A DNA stretch of 64,000 bases from JACKBC01 sp041391125 (GCA_041391125.1 JAWKON010000002.1:220553-284552), one strand, 5' to 3'; shown: positions 51,556-61,838, counted from the first letter of the stretch. Made by a program: numbers and translations. The notes: generated from the sequence alone by a model not told the origin.

Positions 51556-53094
51556 ATGACAACGACGAGCGTAGTGCCCCTGTTGGAAACGCGCGGGCTG
51601 ACCAAGCGCTTTGGCGATCTGGTGGCCAACGACCAGATCGACCTGGCTATTTACCCCGGTGAGATCCACGCGCTGCTGGGCGAAAACGGCGCCGGCAAGA
51701 GTACCATTATGAAGATGCTCTACGGCGTCTATCAGCCCGACGGCGGTGAGATTCTGGCGCGCAACATGTCCGTCAGCTTTGGCAATCCCGCCGATGCGCG
51801 GCAGCAGGGCGTGGGCATGGTCTTTCAGAATTTCCGGCTGATTCCAGCCCTGACGGTGTGGGAAAATATTGCGCTGGCGCTGCCCGATTTGGGGGTGCGG
51901 CTGGAACCAGCCCTCCTGAAAAAGAAAATTGCGGCGACCGCCCAAAAATACAACCTCATGGTTGAGCCGGAGCGGCCCGTTTGGCAACTGGATATTGGCG
52001 AACGCCAGCGTGTGGAGATCGTCAAAGTGCTGCTGACCGGCGCCAATGTGCTGCTCTTTGATGAGCCGACCAGCGTGCTGGCGGTGACCGAAGTGAGCGC
52101 CTTTTTAGAGATGTTGCGCCAGTTGCGCAGCGAAGGCTATGCCGTCCTTTTTGTGACCCACAAGATTCAGGAAACGCTGGCGTGCGCCGACCGCATCACC
52201 GTCATGCGGCAGGGGCGGGTGGTCTTTAGCTCGACCGACGTGGCCGCCTTGAATGAACGGGCGCTGGTCAGCCAGATGGTGGGTGAATGGGTGGCGCCGC
52301 TGTCGGCGGAACGGGACACGCCGCCCGCCGCCGGGCATGTCTTGGAGGTGACCAATCTGGCCATCAAAGACGACCGCGGGCGCACCATTCTGAGCGACGT
52401 AAATTTCTCTATTGCGCCGGGTGAAATTGTAGGGGTGGCCGGCATTTCGGGCAACGGGCAGCGCGAGCTGGCCGAAGCGCTCACCGGTCTGCGCCCGCTG
52501 GAAGCCGGGACGATTCGGGTGGCCAATCAGGATGTTTCGCATCAGTCGCCCGCCGCCTTTTTGGATGCGGGCGTAGTGGGCATTGCCGAAAACCCGGTCG
52601 AGGAGTCGATTGTGCCGGGGCTCACCATTTTGGAGCACATGATTCTGGGCGGGCTGCCCGAAGTGCGGCGCGGGTTGGAGATCAACTGGCCGGCCATCCG
52701 CAAAGAGTTTGACCATCTGCCGGCCGTAGCGACGCTGCAAGTGGCCAACGCCGACCGGCTGGCCGATCAGCTTTCGGGGGGCAACGTACAGCGCATGGTG
52801 CTGAGCCGGGCGCTGGCCAAAAATCCCAAAGTGCTGGTGGCCAGCTACCCCACCCGCGGGCTGGATGTGGCCACAGCGCGCGCGGTCCATCGCATGTTGC
52901 TGGAACGGCGCCACACCGATACAGGCGTGCTCATTTTTTCGGAAGATCTGTCGGAACTGTATGCCGTGTCAGATCGGCTGCTGGTGATTTCGCACGGACA
53001 CGTTTCGGAGCCGATTGATCCCAAACAGATGGATGCGTATCACGTGGCCGAGCGCATGGTGACGCATCATGCGGTGGCGGCGGCGGCGGCATGA
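51556..53094 (+). CDS. BMP-type ABC importer, tandem ATP-binding protein
   Basis: Intact double-ATPase of 512 residues, as in RbsA/NupO/YufO. First half: Walker A LLGENGAGKSTIMKMLYGVY, QGVGMVFQNFRLIPALTVWE, signature WQLDIGERQRVEIVKVLL, Walker B VLLFDEPTSVLA, FVTHKIQETLACADRI. Second half: VGVAGISGNGQRELAEALTG replaces Walker A (no Lys), LSGGNVQRMVLSRALAKNPK, LVASYPTRGLDVATARAVHR. This asymmetry is normal for sugar/nucleoside importers of this class. The ATG at 51556 is chosen because residues encoded upstream come from a repeat. Two permeases and a BMP lipoprotein follow. Confidence 0.94.
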   Translation: MTTTSVVPLLETRGLTKRFGDLVANDQIDLAIYPGEIHALLGENGAGKSTIMKMLYGVYQPDGGEILARNMSVSFGNPADARQQGVGMVFQNFRLIPALTVWENIALALPDLGVRLEPALLKKKIAATAQKYNLMVEPERPVWQLDIGERQRVEIVKVLLTGANVLLFDEPTSVLAVTEVSAFLEMLRQLRSEGYAVLFVTHKIQETLACADRITVMRQGRVVFSSTDVAALNERALVSQMVGEWVAPLSAERDTPPAAGHVLEVTNLAIKDDRGRTILSDVNFSIAPGEIVGVAGISGNGQRELAEALTGLRPLEAGTIRVANQDVSHQSPAAFLDAGVVGIAENPVEESIVPGLTILEHMILGGLPEVRRGLEINWPAIRKEFDHLPAVATLQVANADRLADQLSGGNVQRMVLSRALAKNPKVLVASYPTRGLDVATARAVHRMLLERRHTDTGVLIFSEDLSELYAVSDRLLVISHGHVSEPIDPKQMDAYHVAERMVTHHAVAAAAA

Positions 53095-53109
53095 GGGCAT
53101 TTCGATGTG

Positions 53110-53185
53110 GAGATGAAGGGATGACAAGATGACCGGATGAATCCGCAGCCACGTTCTTCATCCGGTCATCTTGTCATCTTATCAT
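53110..53185. repeat. GATGACAAGATGA hairpin, copy 2
   Basis: GAAGGGATGACAAGATGACC and GGATGA face TTCATCCGGTCATCTTGTCA, between the ATPase and the first permease genes. Confidence 0.8.
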
Positions 53186-53228
53186 TGTAAACAGCGGTTC
53201 GACATAACGTCTCACAAAGGGGCAAACC

Positions 53229-54280
53229 ATGCAAGAAACGATTGCTGCGCCAGCGAAACCCAAAATAAAGCTTGCCTTTCCCACGCGGGCCGTTTTGCGC
53301 TGGCTGGGGTTGATCTTTGGGCCGCTCTTTATTTTTGCGCTCTTTCTGTTGACCGAGGGCGCCGACCCGATTCGCACCTTCCGCATGATGTTCAACAGCG
53401 CGCTGGGCGACCGCTATGGCATTGGCGAGGTGCTGATTCAGGCGGCGCCCTTTGCGCTGGCGGCGTTGGCCACGGCCATTCCAGCGCGCGTGCGGCTGGT
53501 CAATGTGGGCGCCGAGGGGCAATTGGCCATGGGCGCGCTGACCACCACCTTTGCCGCGGTCTTTCTCAAGGATACCTTTCCCGGCTTTATTACGATTCCG
53601 CTGTTGATTGTGGCCGGGGCGCTGGGTGGGGCGCTCTGGTCGAGTCTGGCCGGTACTTTGCGCATTCGGTTTCAGCTCAACGAGACCATCTCCACGCTGC
53701 TGCTCAACTATGTGGCCTTTCTGGTGCTGGGCTACTTTGTCCACGGCATCCTGCGCGACCCGGATTCGTTTAACTGGCCTTTTTCGCCGCCCTTTGTGGA
53801 CCAGGCGCGGCTGGCCACCATTGGCGACACGCGTTTGCATTGGGGCGTTTTCCTGGCGCCGATTGCCGCCATAATTGCCTGGTACCTGATTTCGCGCACC
53901 TATATTGGGCTGCGGCTGCGCGTGGTGGGCGGCAACCCCGAGGCGGCGCGGCGGGCGGGCTACAACGTGGAGCGCATTCAGTTCTGGGTCTTTATGGCTG
54001 CGGGTGCGCTGGCGGGCGTGGCCGGCATGATCGAAGTGGCGGGCGTAGAAGGACGGCTGCGTCCCATTACGGGTGTGGGCTATGGCTATGTGGGCTTTTT
54101 GGCGGCGTGGATGGCCAACCATCACCCGCTGTGGCTGCTGGGCTCAGCGGTGCTGCTGGCTATTATTTCGGTCAGCGGCGATGCGCTGCAGATCACGGCC
54201 AATTACCCTCCTCCTCGGTCAATATTTTGATGGCGCTGGTCTTAATTGGCGTTCTCATGCGCTCCAAAAATAAAGGATAA
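53229..54280 (+). CDS. BMP-type ABC importer permease 1 (frameshifted at the end)
   Basis: Membrane subunit of the NupP/YufP family, about 350 residues. AAPFALAALATAIPARVRLV, NVGAEGQLAMGALTTTFAAV, FQLNETISTLLLNYVAFLVL, GNPEAARRAGYNVERIQFWV, AGALAGVAGMIEVAGVEGRL and VGYGYVGFLAAWMANHHPLW are family hallmarks. At about 54205 an indel moves the frame to SSSVNILMALVLIGVLMRSK NKG, stop 54278-54280. The second permease begins 3 bp later. Confidence 0.92.
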
Positions 54281-54283
54281 ACT

Positions 54284-55212
54284 ATGATCATTGTCGTATT
54301 GGCGGGCGCCATTCGCGCGGGCACGTCGGTGCTTTTTGCCTGTTTGGGCGAGGTGATCACGGAGAAGGCGGGCGTGGTCAATTTGGGGACAGAGGGCTCC
54401 ATGCTGATCGGGGCGTTTGTGGCTTTTGCGGCCACCGCCCAGACCGGCAATCCGTATGTGGGGGTGCTGGCGGGCGGCGTGGCCGGTGCGCTCTTCGCCC
54501 TCGTTCACGCCTATTTGGCGGTGACGCGCGTGGCGTAATCAACTGGCGTCGGGGCTGGTGGTGATGATTTTGGCGCAGGGCATTACGGCCTTCTTTGGCC
54601 GCTCCTATGTGGATCGGCAGATCACGGGGTTGAATCCGCTGCATATTCCAGTGCTTTCGGATATTCCGGCGGTGGGCGCCATTTTATTCAGCCATGATAT
54701 TTTGACCTATTTGTCCGTGCCTTTGGCCGTGGGCTTGTGGCTCTTTTTTAACCGCACCAAATGGGGCTTGGTGCTGCGCGCCACCGGCGAACGGGATGAA
54801 GTGGCCTTTGCCAGCGGTTATTCGCCCACGCGCGTGCGCTATCTGGCGGTCATGGCGGGTGGTTTTTTGGCCGGGCTGGGCGGCGCCCAGCTCTCGGTGG
54901 CTTATACCTTAAATTGGGTGGAAAATATGACGCAGGGGAAGCGGGCTGGTGGCGGTGGCGCTGGTCATCTTTTGCGGGCTGGTCACCGCTGCGCGCCATT
55001 CTGGGCTGCTATCTTTTTGGCGGGGCCATTGCGTTGCAATTGGCGTTGCAGGCGCGCGGCATCCCCGTTTCGCCTTTCTTTTTATCCGCGATTCCTATTT
55101 GCTGACGTTGGCCGTGCTGCTCTTTGTGGGCCAGCGCCGCCAATATGCCATGCCGGAAGGGCTGCGGGCGGTCTTTGAATCGGGCGGTTCGATATTGCCG
55201 CAGAATCGGTGA
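54284..55212 (+). CDS. BMP-type ABC importer permease 2 (frameshifted)
   Basis: NupQ/YufQ-type membrane subunit, about 305 residues. GAIRAGTSVLFACLGEVITE, KAGVVNLGTEGSMLIGAFVA, after an indel NQLASGLVVMILAQGITAFF, GRSYVDRQITGLNPLHIPVL, RATGERDEVAFASGYSPTRV, RYLAVMAGGFLAGLGGAQLS and YTLNWVENMTQG; then other frames give GWWRW-type sequence, LFGGAIALQLALQARGIPVS, PFFLSAIPI and LTLAVLLFVGQRRQYAMPEG LRAVFESGGS. Three or four indels. Confidence 0.9.
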
Positions 55213-55261
55213 GGGGGGGCTGCCTCTCCTCCCCATATGTATCAAGCTAAGAGCTAGTGAA

Positions 55262-55422
55262 GGCGTGAGATCAGTGCCGGTCGAGTAGCTGCGGCAGTTT
55301 GCAGCGTATCGAGACCAAACGGGTCGACCCGCTCACTCTGGCTTCGGCGTGAGCAGTCGAACGGTTTCGATGACCTCAAACTGCTAGGGCGCTAGCCACG
55401 CCTACTCAACCGCCGTTCGCTG
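55262..55422. repeat. GCCGGTCGAGTAG element, copy 4
   Basis: The longest copy: GTGCCGGTCGAGTAGCTGCG, GCAGCGTATCGAGACCAAAC, CGGTTTCGATGACC and GCCTACTCAACCGCCGTTCG, with an internal rearrangement (TTCGGCGTGAGCAGTCGAAC). It lies between the permease and BMP genes. Confidence 0.8.
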
Positions 55423-55867
55423 GCCTATACCATAGCCCAAATACATATGGGGGGAGCTGCCTCTCCTCCCCTGGCCCCCTCCTCTCCACTCGTGGAGAGG
55501 AGGGGGAAAGATGCACAATGTGCGTCAGGGAGGGAGGAGCGGCTTTCGGCCACGTCATGGTTGTTTGGTTGTGGCGATTCAGGGCGTTGTAGGGGAAAAA
55601 ACCTTTGTCCGCACTGTGATTTTTATGATTTTATGAGGGCTATGATTCTGCCAGCAGACGGTCGTTTGGATTATCGGAAATGCAAAATCATAGGTCATCA
55701 CCAAATCATAAAAATCATAGTCTAGACACCATTTCCGCTTCACATTCGCCTTGTGTTGCATTGAGATTCGGTTGTGAGCCCATTTTTATCCCGCCTATGC
55801 CGCCTCAAATACGTATCAAATTAGCATTCTGAGGCGACGCAGGCACATCCATTCAGGAGAAGAGAAT
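55423..55867. other. Repeat-filled gap before the BMP lipoprotein gene
   Basis: Holds a CTCCTCTCCACTCGTGGAGA hairpin (about 55478-55505) and an AT-rich inverted repeat (55614-55723) in which ATTTTTATGATTTTATG is answered by CAAATCATAAAAATCATAG. No gene is seen. A GGAGAAGAG ribosome binding site precedes ATG 55868. Confidence 0.65.
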
Positions 55868-57048
55868 ATGTCCGTGCGGTTGAAGAGAATTTTATTGATT
55901 GTATCGGTCTTTTGTGATGACGGTGAATCTGGTGGCGTGCGGTGCACCGATCGTCCGCTGCCGCAGGAGAGGTGACAACGCGTCGGCGGGGCCGCCGCCA
56001 GCGCAGCCGATTCGGATGCGGCCGCCCCCGGTATGGGCGGATCGGCCATTGGTTTCCTGTTTGTGGGCCCGCGTGATGACTTCGGCTATAATCAAGCGGC
56101 CTATATGGGCAGCGAAGCCGTGGAAGCTGCGTTCGATCAGTATGAAATTCTGCGCGCTGAAAACGTCCCCGAAAATCAGGAGGCGGAGCGGGTCATGGAA
56201 AATATGATTCGCAGCGGCGTAAGATCATCTTCCCCACTTCGTACGGACACTTGGACCCGCGCTGAGCCGTGGCGGAGCGCCACCCCGACGTGATCTTTAT
56301 GCACCAGGGCGGTTTGAAAACGGCGCCCAATCTGGGCACCTATTTTGGCACCATTTGGGAAACGGTTTACCTGTCCGGCGTGGCGGCGGGTCGCATGTCG
56401 CAAACGGGCAAATTGGGCTATATTGTGGCGTTTCCCATTCCGCAGGTACTGCTGAACATCAACGCCTTTACGCTGGGCGCCCAATCGGTCAACCCGGACA
56501 TCACGACCACCGTGGTCTTTACGGCGAGCTGGTGCGACCCCGGTCAGCAAGCGGAGGCTACCAATTCGCTGATTGCGCAAGACATTGATGTGATTACCCA
56601 GCATCAGGATTGCACCAAAACCATTATTGAAACCGCGGAACGGGCCGGCGTCATGTCGGTGGGCTACCATGCCGATGCCTCTGAATTGGCGCCCAATGGC
56701 TGGATTACCGGCTCCATTTGGAATTGGGGTCCCCTGTATGTCGATATTGTGAAAACCATTGAAAGCGGCGAGTGGGCCAGCAGCCCATACGCGGGCACCT
56801 ATCGCACGGGGGCGGCGGAAGGAACCGTCCAGTTAGCACCCTTTGGCGCCAATGTGCCGCAGGAAGTGCAGGACGAAGTGCTGGCCATGCAGGCGAAGAT
56901 TTTAGACGGTTCCTTCTTCCCCTTTGAAGGCCCCATCTACGACCAAGAGGGCAACGTGCGCATTGAAGAAGGCGCGAAGCCCTCGGTGGAAGAATTGGAA
57001 GCCTCTAACTATTTGATCCAAGGCGTCATTGGCACAATTCCAGAATAG
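55868..57048 (+). CDS. BMP family ABC substrate-binding lipoprotein (frameshifted)
   Basis: Periplasmic or surface binding protein of the BMP (basic membrane protein/PnrA) class, which bind purine nucleosides or related N-heterocycles. The start MSVRLKRILLIVSV passes by an indel into VNLVACGAP (lipobox). After further shifts: GGSAIGFLFVGPRDDFGYNQ, AAYMGSEAVEAAFDQYEILR, then the long frame ERHPDVIFMHQGGLKTAPNL, GTYFGTIWETVYLSGVAAGR, MSQTGKLGYIVAFPIPQVLL, NINAFTLGAQSVNPDITTTV, WITGSIWNWGPLYVDIVKTI. GYNQAAYxG and the W-rich end are typical of BMP proteins. Four or so indels in the first 400 bp. Confidence 0.92.
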
Positions 57049-57062
57049 AAGGCAAGCAACGT

Positions 57063-57750
57063 ATGGGTATCCGGGTAGAAGCTGAACCCTACACTTGGCC
57101 CTTTGATGGGGAGGCGGCGATTGAACGCACGGCCATCATCTCCATCGATTGGCAGATCGATTTTTGCGGCCCCGGCGGTTACGTGGACGCCATGGGCTAC
57201 GATCTCTCTCTGACCAGGGCGGGCATTGAGCCGACGCAGGCCGTGCTGGAAGCGTGGCGGGCGGCGGGCGGTCTGGTGGTCCACACGCGCGAAGGGCACA
57301 AGCCGGACCTGTCCGACTGCCCGCCCAACAAACTGTGGCGCTCCAAGCAGATCAACGCCGGGATTGGCGATCCGGGGCCGTGTGGACGCATTCTGGTGCG
57401 CGGCGAGCCGGGGTGGGAAATCATCGATGAACTCAAACCTCTGCCCGGCGAACCGATTATCGACAAGCCCACCAAAGGCGCCTTCACCAGCACCGACATT
57501 GACCTGGTTTTGCGCAATCGGGGCATTACGCATCTGGTCTTCACCGGCATCACCACTGATGTCTGCGTCCACACCATCATGCGCGAAGCCAACGATCTGG
57601 GCTATGAGTGCCTGCTGCTGGCCGACTGCACCGGCGCCACCGATTACGGCAACTATCTGGCCGCACTCAAAATGGTCAAAATGCAGAACGGCGTCTTTGG
57701 CTGGCCGTGGCGGATCAGAAACGTTTCTGCGCGCTGTGCAGGAAGTGTAA
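57063..57750 (+). CDS. Cysteine hydrolase, biuret amidohydrolase-like (isochorismatase fold)
   Basis: About 228 residues. Catalytic Asp in ERTAIISIDWQIDFCGPGGY (about residue 30), Lys in IIDKPTKGAFTSTDIDLVLR (about 142) and Cys in FTGITTDVCVHTIMREANDL (about 173) form the Asp-Lys-Cys triad. VVHTREGHKPDLSDCPPNKL and GDPGPCGRILVRGEPGWEII are the blocks I associate with biuret hydrolase (biuret to allophanate plus ammonia) and ureidoacrylate hydrolase relatives. An indel near 57705 shifts the end to ETFLRAVQEV, stop 57748-57750. It begins 15 bp after the BMP gene, suggesting it acts on the imported compound. Confidence 0.85.
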
Positions 57751-57880
57751 AGGTATATGCCGCAGATTTTGCAAAATTTTCGCAGATTTTGCGATCTTCA
57801 AGAAACAGATTCAGCGTGATCACATGCAGTTGACAAGGCTAGTACATGACGGCGCAAATAGATCAATAGTTAAAGTGGTA

Positions 57881-57915
57881 GAGAAACCGAGTTTCTGCCA
57901 GAAACTCGGTTTCTC
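57881..57915. repeat. Perfect 16-bp hairpin with a GCC loop
   Basis: GAGAAACCGAGTTTCT, loop GCC (57897-57899), exact complement to 57915. Near-identical to 25629-25661. A partial GCCGGTCGAGTAG-family fragment (GCGGTTGAGTAGGCTGC and GCAGCCGTATCAAAAC) follows at 57951-57990. Confidence 0.85.
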
Positions 57916-58033
57916 GACTCGCCTTATTTAGGCCGCAGTGTACTAGCGGCGGTTGAGTAGGCTGCAACAGTTCGCAGCCGTATCAAAACTCAAGCAGATC
58001 AACATGAGATACAGAAACGCCAAGAGACAAAAT

Positions 58034-58701
58034 ATGCTGAGCGAATTTCGCATCAATGCCGAACCATTTCCCGTCACGTTGAATCTTGAGCAGACCACGC
58101 TGCTCATCATCGATATGCAAAGGACTTTCTGTCCACGGCGGCTTTGAGTTTCTGGCAACGATGTCTCTCTTTTGGCGCACGCCATTGGTCCGATCAAGGA
58201 ATTGCTGGCAGCGTATACAACGAGATATGCTGATCATTCACACGCGTGAAGGGCACCAGCCCGACCTGTCTGACTGCCCGCCGAATAAGCTGGATCGCTG
58301 GCCCGCCGATGCGCGCATTGGCGACATGGGACCCATGGGGCGCATTTTGATTCGGGGCGAAATAGGCCACGAAATTATCGACGAGCTGGCGCCGTTTATG
58401 AAATTGTCATTGACAAACGAATAGCGCGTTTTACAGAAACCGATCTCGGAATCGATCCTGCAAAGAGCATGGCATCAAACAGTTGCTGATCACGGGCGTG
58501 ACCACCGATGTCTGCTGCAACGCCACCGTCATCGCCGCCAACGACCGCGGCTACAACGCCATTGTGCTGACGCCGACTGCGTGGCCTCGTACAGCCCGGA
58601 GCGCCACGCGCTACGTTAGCGACCATCCAAGCCAAGGCGGCATCTTCGGCTGGGTGACAGATTCAGCCTGCGTGTTATCGGCAATGGCCGTAAACAATTG
58701 A
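58034..58701 (+). CDS. Second biuret-hydrolase-like cysteine hydrolase (frameshifted)
   Basis: Paralogue of the preceding gene, about 220 residues. ATG 58034 gives MLSEFRINAEPFPVTLNLEQ, TTLLIIDMQRTF (catalytic Asp). Later frames give FLSTGGFE-type sequence, LLAHAIGPIKELLAAY, MLIIHTREGHQPDLSDCPPN, RIGDMGPMGRILIRGEIGHE, IIDELAPF, VIDKRI (catalytic Lys), GIKQLLITGVTTDVCCNATV (catalytic Cys) and IAANDRGYNAIVL, then FGWVTDSACVLSAMAVNN to TGA 58699-58701. Five or more indels. Two related hydrolases side by side suggest successive or alternative amide substrates. Confidence 0.83.
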
Positions 58702-58735
58702 AAATATCGGAAAAAATTAGGAGCGAGCTATTTCT

Positions 58736-58818
58736 ATATTGCTGTATTGCTGTATTGCTGTATTGCTTTCTCCGAGAGACATACAGCAATACAGCAATAA
58801 GCAATACCGCAATAAAAA
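58736..58818. repeat. TATTGCTG-type hairpin, copy 4
   Basis: Three perfect TATTGCTG units lie on the left; ACAGCAATACAGCAATAAGC and AATACCGCAATAAA lie on the right of a CTCCGAGAGA loop. It sits between the second cysteine hydrolase gene and ureG. Confidence 0.88.
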
Positions 58819-58842
58819 GCCTTCAAGAAAGCGAATTTGACT

Positions 58843-59539
58843 ATGGAACAGACAACCCGCGCCTTTCGCGTCGGCGTGGCCGGGCCGGTGGGCAGCGGCA
58901 AGACGGCGCTGGTTCACTGCTTGAGCCGCGAGCTGGCCGACCGCTACAGCCTGGCCGTGGTGACCAATGACATTTACCAAAGAGGATGCCGAATTCCTGC
59001 TGCGTCAGGGCATTCTGCCCGCCGAACGCGTGCGGGGCGTGGAGACGGGCGGCTGCCCGCATACGGCCATCCGCGACGATGCGTCCATGAATCTGGAAGC
59101 CATTCAGCAGTTGGAAGAAACGCTGCCCGGTCTGGAGCTGGTGCTGGTGGAAAGCGGAGGCGATAATCGCCGCCGCCTTTAGCCCGGAGCTGGTCGATGT
59201 GTGGGTCTATGTGATTGACGTATCCGCCGGGGACAAGATTCCGCGCAAGGGTGGGCCCGGCATTATCCGCTCGGACCTGCTGCTGATCAACAAGATCGAT
59301 CTGGGCGCCGCTGGTGGGCGCTTCGCTATTGTGATGGGCGCGTGCGCGCAAATGCCGTGTGAAAAGCTCTCTTTACCAATCTCAAAAGCGGAGAGGGGCT
59401 GGCGCAGGTCATCGAATGGCTGGCGGCGTTGCTGCACAGCGCCGAACCGCGGCGGCCCATGGCGTGGGATGGACGCCTGGCTTTTGAAGGCCCTGCCGAT
59501 ATGCTGACGCACACCCACCTTCATCACAACCATGCTTGA
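58843..59539 (+). CDS. ureG: Urease accessory GTPase UreG (frameshifted)
   Basis: SIMIBI GTPase that delivers nickel to urease with UreD/F. ATG 58843: TRAFRVGVAGPVGSGKTALV (P-loop), SLAVVTNDIY, after an indel TKEDAEFLLRQGILPAERVR, GVETGGCPHTAIRDDASMNL (the CPH nickel-binding motif), LELVLVESGGDN, FSPELVDVWVYVIDVSAGDK, IPRKGGPGIIRSDLLLINKI DL. The end, split by indels, gives LFTNLKSGEGLAQVIEWLAA and HLHHNHA with a His-rich tail, stop 59537-59539. Overlaps ureF. Confidence 0.95.
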
Positions 59540-60217
59540 ACTGCTGCAACTGCTGCAATTAGCCGACAACGCTGCCCATTAGCGCCAGCGCCCACTCGTT
59601 GGCCTGGAAACGCTCACCGCCGAGGGCAATCTGACGCCCGCAATTTGGCCCCCTTTTTTGCCAATTTGCTGAAAGAGACGGCCCCCTTGGAGGCAGCTTG
59701 TTGCCCGCCGCGCTTATCAATTGGCGGATACGACAGGCGACGGATGGCGCGGCATTCGCGACCCAATGGATGCTTCTAAATCAAACGCTCTCGGCGCACC
59801 AAGCCAGCTGCGAAAGCCGCGAAGCCAGCGCCACATTGGGCAAACGGTTTTCTGCGTCTGGCCGCCAGTTTGGAACCGTTGCCCCGTCTACAGGATGCGA
59901 TCAAGGCATCCGGCGCCACCAGTTTCGATATCCATCTCTGCACGGCCTTTGGGCTGGTGGGCGGCTCTCTTCAATTGGGTGAAGAAGCGTTGGCGTCGAC
60001 CTATCTGCAACAGAACCTGGCGGACTGCTCTCGGCGTGTCAGCGGCTCATGCCGGTGGGCCAGAATCAGGTCATGGTGCTGAGTTGGCTCAAACCGCTGC
60101 TGGCTAAATTGCGACACGCGAGCCAGAATGCCGACATCGATTCCATCCACAGCTTTGCTGCACCGGATTTGGCCGTATCGCCACGCCAACCTGCCGGTGC
60201 GGCTGTTTATTAGTTAG
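59532..60217 (+). CDS. ureF: Urease accessory protein UreF (frameshifted)
   Basis: Helical accessory protein forming the UreD-F-G complex. ATG 59532 overlaps the ureG end: MLELLQLLQLADNA, then with shifts AHSLGLETLTAEGNL, FFANLLKETAPLEA, AYQLADTTGDGWRGIRD, GKRFLRLAASLEPLPRLQDA, IKASGATSFDIHLCTAFGLV, GGSLQLGEEALASTYLQQNL, GQNQVMVLSWLKPLLAKLRH. The LPISASAHSxGLE-type block and G..Q...A.YL are UreF hallmarks. It needs about six indels; stop 60215-60217. Confidence 0.87.
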
Positions 60218-60365
60218 TTCTTGTTGCGAAACGGCTTTACCACCGCAAGGAGCGCAAAGATGCGCGAAGAGATTCCTCTGAGCTTCCTTGGCGCTCTTCG
60301 CGTTCTTGGCGGTAGAGTCGACTTTCGCAACACAAAGCTGATAGCTGAAATGCTGATAGCTAAAA

Positions 60366-61225
60366 ATGAATCAAACTAGCGCCGCGTTGCATCTCAATTT
60401 CAGCGTACAGAATGAACAGACCATTCTGCGCGTGCTCAAACAGGAGCCGCCGCTGCGCGTGATTCGGGCCTTCCCCATCCAGATCTCTAGCTCCGCAGCC
60501 GCGGCCCAAGTTGCCCCATGCGTTCAGCCCGTACTGGTACATTTGCACAATATTTCGGGTGGGCTTTTGGGGGTGATCGTCTGCAACTGGGAACATGTAG
60601 AAGGCAGCGCCCAGGCCCAAATTACGTCTACGGGCTCCACGCGGGTCTATCGGCAGCGGGTGGGACATCCCACCACCATCCAAACTACACAGATAAAGGT
60701 GGATGCGGCGGGCTGCTCGAATATTTGCCCGATACGCTGATTCCTTATGCGCGCAGCCAGTATCATATGCGCATTGAATTGGCCGATGACGCCGGGCTCT
60801 TTACTGGGAAGTGGTGACGCCGGGCCGCGAGGCCAAAGGCGAATGTTTTGATTACGATTTGCTGCAAATTGAGCTGGATATTTGGGCCAACGGCCAGCCA
60901 TTCTTATCGAGCGCAGCCGTTGGGCCCAAACAGACCGCGCTCAATTCAGCGGTCAAATTGAGGTATCGCTACTTTGCCACCTTTTACATCTGCACCGGTA
61001 GGTGTGGAAGCACAAAAATAGCTGCTGGAAAAGCGTCTGGACGAGTTGGCGCGCTCGCTCACCACGGCGGGCCAAATGGTGTGGGGCGTGAGCACGTTGA
61101 GCGCCCACAGCCTCAGCGTGCGCGCCGTCAGCACATCCAGCCACGCCATCCAGCACCATTTGCCCTGCTTCTGGCAATTGGCCAAGCAGGAATTGTATCA
61201 ACAAGCGGTAATGCGCAAGGTTTAG
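60366..61225 (+). CDS. ureD: Urease accessory protein UreD/UreH (frameshifted)
   Basis: Scaffold for nickel insertion into urease. ATG 60366: NQTSAALHLNFSVQNEQTIL, RVIRAFPIQ, VLVHLHNISGGLLGGDRLQL-type sequence, AQITSTGSTRVYRQRVG, LLEYLPDTLIPYARSQYHMR IELADDAGLF, WEVVTPGREAKGE, FDYDLLQIELDIW, then LLEKRLDELARSLTTAGQMV WGVSTLSAHSLSVRAVSTSS and FWQLAKQELYQQAVMRKV to TAG 61223-61225. G(V)xxGD, TTQxxxKV..Y and LPD are the UreD landmarks. Four or more indels. Confidence 0.88.
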
Positions 61226-61252
61226 TAAGTTTGCCGATTTGGGTTTGTGTTA

Positions 61253-61341
61253 TGACAAGATGACAAGATGAAGAGATGACAAGATGAAGGGATGACTGGA
61301 AGCCACGATGTCATCCAGTCATCCCTTCATCTTGTCATCCC
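61253..61341. repeat. GATGACAAGATGA hairpin, copy 3
   Basis: Four tandem GATGACAAGATGA-type words on the left and GTCATCCCTTCATCTTGTCA on the right, between ureD and ureA. Confidence 0.85.
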
Positions 61342-61359
61342 AAAGAGGAACAAAATACA

Positions 61360-61655
61360 TAGTCCAACGTGAGCAGGAGAAGCTCTGATCTTTCTGGCCG
61401 CCGAGCTGGCGCGCCCAGGCGGCTCCGCGCAACCTCAAACTCCAGCTATCCGGAAGCCATGGCTATTCTTTCGTTCGAGATTTTGGAAGCGGCGCGCGAT
61501 GGCAAATCGGTGGCGAAATTATGACCTATGGCGCCACCATTTTGACCAAAAAGACGAGGTGATGGATGGCATTGCCGACATGATCCACGAGGTGCAGGTG
61601 GAAGCCACCTTTCGACGGCACCAAGCTGGTGACGGTCCACGATCCGATTCAGTGA
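61360..61655 (+). CDS. ureA: Urease gamma subunit (frameshifted)
   Basis: Small structural subunit of about 100 residues. Joined frames give REQEKL, IFLAAELARQ-type sequence, NLKLNYPEAMAILSFEILEA (approximately), ARDGKSVAEIMTYGATIL, KDEVMDGIADMIHEVQVEAT and DGTKLVTVHDPIQ, ending TGA 61653-61655. These match UreA: REQEKLLI, LNYPEAVALI, EGARDGKSVAELM, VMEGVPEMIxEVQVEATFPDGTKLVTVHxPI. The start codon is not clear. Five or so indels. Confidence 0.87.
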
Positions 61656-61838
61656 TTGGCGGGTAGCAGCGGCTTTAACGGAGCAGAGAAACCTGTTAAG
61701 GAAGCTGAAGAAGAAGAATTTTATGCGCGGATGAGCGGTTGCGCGGATTTTTAAACCAAGATAGTCAAAAAATCCGCGTAAATCGCCAAATCCGCGTACA
61801 TAATTTTCCTCAATAGCCTCATAGCAAAGGAGAATGGC
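61656..61838. other. Gap between ureA and ureB with CGCGGATTTTT palindrome
   Basis: At about 61730-61805 TGCGCGGATTTTTAAAC is answered by AAAAATCCGCGTAAATC and AATCCGCGTACATAATTTTC. The same words form the palindrome at about 16200-16300. Confidence 0.65.

Noticed and set aside
53229..55212. Branched-chain amino-acid or second urea permeases
   Set aside because: The NVGAEGQLAMGA and NLGTEGSM motifs and the adjacent BMP lipoprotein identify nucleoside-type (NupP/NupQ) permeases.
57063..57750. Nicotinamidase or isochorismatase proper
   Set aside because: The REGHKPDLSDCPPNKLW and GDPGPCGRILVRGE blocks are not those of PncA or EntB and match the biuret/ureido hydrolase subgroup.
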